Assembly (NCBI GenBank): GCA_028565635.1
Contig: JAOXYB010067778.1
Location: 1-10,109, forward strand
DNA from: Phoronis ovalis
Lineage: Eukaryota; Phoronida; Phoronidae
Length of the DNA stretch: 10,109 nt
Direction of reading: 5' to 3'
The notes under the pieces are model-generated. The model searched no databases. It was not told where the DNA came from and saw only the letters and a program-made list of their open reading frames with translations. The translations under genes and the position numbers were made by a program. Below, one piece after another: positions 6,808-10,109 of this stretch (position 1 is its first letter; each line of letters opens with the position of its first letter).

Positions 6808-7339
6808 GTAAGTGTTCAATTTATTACAAAGACTGTTACGGTATACATGGAATGTTATTTTTCGGCATGGTTGATATGTATTTCCTGTTGCTTGCCTTAT
6901 TTCACTTGTAAACCTGCTGCTTTGTGTTTATTTTTTATTTTTAAAGATAAAGATAACTGAGGTAAAGTTATTGAAGTTGGAACGCAATAAATATATGTAT
7001 GTATTTTATTTTAAAGTAATGTGCTTTCGCACCCAGCATCAAATAGGCTTATAATACTATAAAGTATAACAATTATTAATAAATAGTTCTACACATTTTA
7101 CAGATACATGTCTTGTTTTCTCACTAAAAATGCAGTTTTTATAAATTTAGCTAGTGCCCTTATAGTACATTCTTTAGGAAACATGAGAGACAAGATTTCA
7201 TTATCTAACAAATCACAAAAAATTGAAAGTTGTAATTTCAAAAGTTTCTGCAGAGAGCTCAATAACATCACTCCTGGCCGACTTATACAAAGCACAATAT
7301 AAGCACATTTATAATTAACCGATCATTTTTTTCTATTAG
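6808..7339. other. Intron of the plus-strand gene fragment
   Basis: A 532-base intron. Near 7098-7302 both strands are open for about 65 codons at once. Neither reading has a domain I know or good splice sites, so neither is called. Confidence 0.4.
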
Positions 7340-7525
7340 ACAAGATCACAATCACTTATAGCATTCAATAGGAAATTCAGCTTTAACCATAATAAATTTA
7401 TGGCGACAGTAGCAACAATGGAAATAATGGCAATCGTCCTTTCAGACGATCTATGGTCGATTCAGACGCCAGAGAGCGGACCAACGGAATAGTACCGTTT
7501 GAGTTTAGCACCACGCAACCTTTTT
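7340..7525 (+). pseudogene. Candidate exon 4 of the unknown plus-strand gene, with a frameshift
   Basis: Acceptor ttttctattag, donor gtaagt. The first 21 codons in phase 0 read TRSQSLIAFNRKFSFNHNKF and M. From 7402 a different frame carries the convincing text GDSSNNGNNGNRPFRRSM, VDSDARERTNGIVPFEF, STTQPF to the donor, while the first frame goes on to a TAG. One lost base in the ttta run at 7397-7400 explains both. An internal acceptor could instead start the second part, but pyrimidine support before it is weak. The Asn/Gly-rich run suggests a disordered linker. Confidence 0.5.
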
Positions 7526-8325
7526 GTAAGTTTACTTTATTTACTGCACATCGCTCTAAAGAGCAGCCTTTCCAATTACAATTTTATATTACACCCTAGA
7601 TGAATACAAGAATCAAGTGAGCTAGCTATGCAGTTTCTTTATTTGCCGTCTATTTCAGTCACCTATTTCTGAAACGCTGTTGGCAAATTCAGATTTTTTA
7701 TTATATTGAAATGAGCCGAACGTATTTTGCTAAAATAAACGATCTTTAAACATAATAAGTTACTTGCTCTGAGAAAAGAATTTCTAATTTGTGTTATCGT
7801 TCTGACCAGTTGGTATCAACAGACGTATGAATAGACGCAATGAAGCCACTTTTTATTACGGCAATGTATAAGTAAGAGTAACACCGAAATGTATATGCAG
7901 TTGATAGAGCATTACGAAATGCCTACTTGTAATTGATTCACTAGCTTAACTAGCCATGTTATGAGATTTGCTTGTGTTACTTAAAATGAAAAATCGGTCT
8001 TCCTATAGGAAACTTTCAAATAGAATAAGATTGTCAAATATGCAGATCTGTGTCAGTTAAAAATCACAATGATGATACAGAAACATTGCAATTAACTTAT
8101 TATACTCATTCATCCTGTTATCATTAGTCTATAAAAAAGTAATATCTACTTCTACAGGTATTTCCAATTTCTACTCTGGCAGAAAATCGTGACAGCTAGT
8201 TGCAGATAAGTAGCAGGTGCGTAAATGACGTTCTGTTTGGGGTGTCTCAGACAACACTTATATTTATTTCCAAAAAAATTCCAGTTTAGTTTCAGTGCCT
8301 ATAGACACAAATGTTTACTTTGAAC
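7526..8325. other. Intergenic stretch; nothing recognised
   Basis: About 800 bases of A+T-rich sequence past the last plus-strand exon. No exon with both splice sites and an open frame, no RNA gene and no clear poly(A) site stands out. Confidence 0.5.
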
Positions 8326-8342
8326 CTGGCATGATGAAATAT

Positions 8343-8350
8343 ATGCAAAT
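8343..8350 (+). promoter_or_regulatory. ATGCAAAT octamer (POU-type motif), copy 1
   Basis: Exact ATGCAAAT within the tandem array. It matches the POU/Oct recognition octamer, but in A+T-rich repeats it may be fortuitous. Confidence 0.2.
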
Positions 8351-8427
8351 AAGCTAGAAGAATAATTAGAAATCAAATTATTCCAATACCAAAGGTACAG
8401 CATATATATCATGGGATCATGTAATGT

Positions 8428-8435
8428 ATGCAAAT
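8428..8435 (+). promoter_or_regulatory. ATGCAAAT octamer (POU-type motif), copy 2
   Basis: Second exact octamer in the next array block. Near matches (ATGCAAAA, ATGCAAAC, GTGCAAAT) occur at the equivalent places further on, so the element was spread by repeat duplication. Confidence 0.2.
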
Positions 8436-8850
8436 AATCATTCTATCATTTTAATAACATGCATTCAAGTGTCACAGCACAATAAAATATATGCAAAAGA
8501 GGTTAAAACATAATTAAAATTTATATGTAAATAAAAGCAATAATTAGAATTTAAATTATTCTAATCTCATACATATATCATGGTATCATGAAATATATGC
8601 AAACACCGGTAAGCAAATGTATATTAATTTCTAATAGTATGCATTCAGATGGCATGATACAAATAAGGTAAAACCAAATTAAATTTTATATTATTCTAAT
8701 ATCATGTATACAGACATCAAAGATATCATGTAACTTATGTAAATTAATATTATATAATTTGTACTTCTTTACCTTGAGAGTGCAGGACACTATTGGTACG
8801 AAGCATGTGCAAATAAGAACACCTATCACTCTAATACATAAATTCAAGGT

Positions 8851-9163
8851 AAGGGATTTGCATAATTTTGAAAAATAAACTTGTACAATAGTTAGAAAAG
8901 GGACATTGCTGCTATCCCAGATAATTTATAAACTCCCATAATTTGATCTGAAACTGGTCAGAGAGGATTCTCTCATTTACTTACAGGCAAAGAGTAGCAT
9001 GTACGATTAAAATTATGTTACATAAATTTGCTAAATAGTCACTCATGTGTTAGCACATCCAATTCCCATGCTGCTGTTATATGTAAAATGCAAAAAAAAA
9101 TCTTACAAATTACAATGTACTAATAGAAATAAACATTCTAAAGCAAATTAAATAAGAAACAGA
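8851..9163. other. 3' flank or 3'UTR of the transferase gene
   Basis: About 310 A+T-rich bases downstream of the minus-strand stop codon. No canonical AATAAA is seen on the minus strand here; a TATAAA variant occurs at 8929-8924. No other feature. Confidence 0.4.
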
Positions 9164-9874
9164 TTATGGTAAGCTAGTTCCTGAACGAATAGAAGTAGCA
9201 ACTTCAGTTTCAGCAGTATCATATGCATAACGCTGGTATATATTGAGCAATTTTTGATTATCTTGAAGAGTTTTCTTCACACTTGGCCTCTCCTGAACAA
9301 ATGACCACCACTGTTTAAAGCGAGCCAAATAAGCAGCGTCTTTAGGAAGTTCAAAATGTCTGTAGTGCTTTAGAACCTCAAAACGAATAACAAAAGGTGC
9401 TAGCATTATATCAACCATACCAAAATCGGCTCCCATAAAAAAAGGTCCATCATCAGACATTTGTTCTACAATAGTTTCTACTCCTGTAAGAATTGCTTTT
9501 TTGGCAATTTCTTGGTCTTCAGGGGATTGTTTTAAAAGTACAGAATAGAAAGGTGGAACAATTTTCTTAGCAATGAAATCAGACCATATTCTGACATATG
9601 CACGTTGGTATGGATCTGTCGGTAGCAGTCTTTGAGGTAAATCAAAAGCTTCGTCAACATACTCAATGCATATGGAAGACTCATAGACACACTTTGCATT
9701 GTGAACGATAACAGGTACTAGGCCACGTGGATTAATAGCAAGGAATTCTGGAGTCTTGTTGTAGGGATCAGTTTCATGATATTCAAAATCTACTCCTTTT
9801 TCAAGCAATGCTATCCAAGCACGTTGAGCAAATGGGCAGAACCAAGCGTTGTATAAGGTTGGCTTCAGAGGCAT
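9164..9874 (-). CDS. Cysteine-type, omega-like glutathione S-transferase, intronless coding region
   Basis: An intact 236-residue cytosolic GST with ATG at 9874-9872 and TAA at 9166-9164. The N-terminal thioredoxin fold (about 1-78) has W-F-C13-P-F-A-Q-R, the catalytic cysteine motif of omega, lambda and related classes; V53-P54 as the cis-proline that binds the glutathione backbone; and E65-S66 for its gamma-glutamyl group. The all-helical C-terminal domain follows, with GADFGMVD155 as the N-capping motif. Such enzymes favour thiol transfer and deglutathionylation or dehydroascorbate reduction over classical conjugation. Length is usual for the family (about 200-245). The start is supported by MPLKPTLYNAW leading straight into strand 1. 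It is the only undamaged gene here. A single coding exon is unusual for an animal omega GST, so a retrocopy or an acquired gene is possible; class assignment from motifs alone is moderate. Confidence 0.92.
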   Translation of the reverse strand: MPLKPTLYNAWFCPFAQRAWIALLEKGVDFEYHETDPYNKTPEFLAINPRGLVPVIVHNAKCVYESSICIEYVDEAFDLPQRLLPTDPYQRAYVRIWSDFIAKKIVPPFYSVLLKQSPEDQEIAKKAILTGVETIVEQMSDDGPFFMGADFGMVDIMLAPFVIRFEVLKHYRHFELPKDAAYLARFKQWWSFVQERPSVKKTLQDNQKLLNIYQRYAYDTAETEVATSIRSGTSLP

Positions 9875-9882
9875 GACGACGA

Positions 9883-9899
9883 TCTATAACAAAACTTTA
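9883..9899 (-). promoter_or_regulatory. Probable 3' splice site of a 5'UTR intron before the GST start
   Basis: On the minus strand the bases before the ATG read aaagttttgttatag then ATCGTCGTC and ATG. A pyrimidine-rich run ending in TAG nine bases before the start is a plausible acceptor, so transcription may begin upstream in a leader exon. The matching donor was not identified. Confidence 0.4.
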
Positions 9900-10109
9900 A
9901 TTTAAAAAACTGACATTGTTATAGAGTAAAACATTCAAGTAATCATCCACTTCTAACATTTTTCTTAATAAAAAAGAGATATCTGTCTGTATTTGGTAGT
10001 TAGTAGTTAATAACAGTACTAGTTAATACCACTTGGTATAAGGACACAATTGATTTTCCCATCCACTTCTATAGTAAATTCATGTAATTTAAATCATTAT
10101 AAAAATTTC
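9900..10109. other. Upstream region of the transferase gene
   Basis: About 210 A+T-rich bases. The 11-base word ATCCACTTCTA occurs twice (9944-9954 and 10061-10071). No clear TATA box or initiator on the minus strand; under the UTR-intron reading this is intron and the promoter lies beyond the window. Confidence 0.35.

Larger units (their letters stand above)
5467..7525 (+). pseudogene. Plus-strand multi-exon gene fragment of unknown family, apparently broken
   Basis: Four candidate exons on the plus strand (5467-5543, 6468-6539, 6748-6807, 7340-7525) are each bounded by AG and GTAAGT. The phases chain as 1/0, 0/0, 0/0 and 0/then shifted. The encoded stretches are hydrophilic, rich in Asn, Ser, Gly and Arg, with no transmembrane segment and few cysteines. 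I do not recognise the family. In the chained frame the third exon has a TGA and the fourth changes frame once. No start or terminal exon was identified, so both ends are open. Transcription of this strand would be opposite to both neighbours. Confidence 0.5.
8326..8850. repeat. Degenerate A+T-rich tandem array with octamer motifs
   Basis: Related blocks recur in the same order: an ATTAGAAT/ATTCTAAT inverted repeat (best copy 8543-8550 and 8558-8565; diverged copies near 8364 and 8690), then ATCATG-x-(G/T)ATCATG with ATATATGCAAA, then TATGCATTCA, then AAATTAAATTT. Copies start near 8362, 8540 and 8688, giving a loose period of about 150-180 bases, with part-copies on both sides. This looks like an old satellite or tandem duplication in the 3' flank of the transferase gene. 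Confidence 0.55.

Noticed and set aside
7098-7302. Opposed 64-65 codon open frames on both strands
   Set aside because: Both cannot be favoured by sequence alone; no motif or splice site supports either, and the region fits an intron.
9092-9100. A-run downstream of the transferase considered as a retrocopy poly(A) tail
   Set aside because: It is poly(T) on the coding strand, the wrong orientation for a tail of this gene.

Overview
This is a stretch of animal nuclear DNA. It is A+T-rich by eye, and its coding sequence lies in short exons with GT..AG junctions and consistent phases. There is no sign of bacterial operons, Shine-Dalgarno sites, rRNA or tRNA. The extracellular modules seen (astacin protease, EGF, SUEL/Gal_lectin, sushi, ShK) and the genome texture fit a marine invertebrate, most likely a mollusc. 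That taxonomic call is inference.

Left part, about 183-3731, minus strand. Eight to nine consecutive exons give the 3' end of a secreted mosaic metalloprotease gene. In protein order they are: the C-terminal tip of an astacin catalytic domain (3607-3731), a short linker exon (3091-3140), an EGF-like exon (2760-2874), the two halves of a galactose/rhamnose-binding lectin domain (tentative 2606-2707; clear 1955-2129), a sushi/CCP exon (1515-1709), two calcium-binding-type EGF exons (1251-1364, 732-839) and a terminal ShK-like exon with the natural stop (388-524). A poly(A) signal candidate follows at 188-183. Splice sites and the phase-1 module pattern survive, but the reading frame does not. 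There is a nonsense codon in one EGF exon, stops and two compensating frame changes in the sushi exon, one extra base in the first EGF exon, and lost disulfide cysteines in at least five modules. The locus reads as a recently decayed paralogue. The exons for the zinc-binding HExxH motif are not in the window.

Middle, about 4183-7525. A near-perfect CTCF-type motif (4183-4198) lies upstream of the last visible protease exon. Next comes a minus-strand coding remnant of about 105 codons with one internal TGA (4266-4582), perhaps from a PLAT-like beta-sandwich. Four plus-strand exons (5467-5543, 6468-6539, 6748-6807, 7340-7525) follow. They mostly chain in phase and belong to a gene I do not recognise; it also seems broken, by a TGA and a frameshift.

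Right part, 7526-10109. After a featureless stretch comes a degenerate A+T-rich tandem array (about 8326-8850) containing ATGCAAAT octamers. The only clearly intact gene follows: an intronless 236-codon cysteine-type, omega-like glutathione S-transferase on the minus strand (9874-9164), with a probable 5'UTR intron ending nine bases before the ATG.

I see no CRISPR array, prokaryotic defence island or other new system. The most interesting content is the mosaic protease architecture and its exon-by-exon decay.
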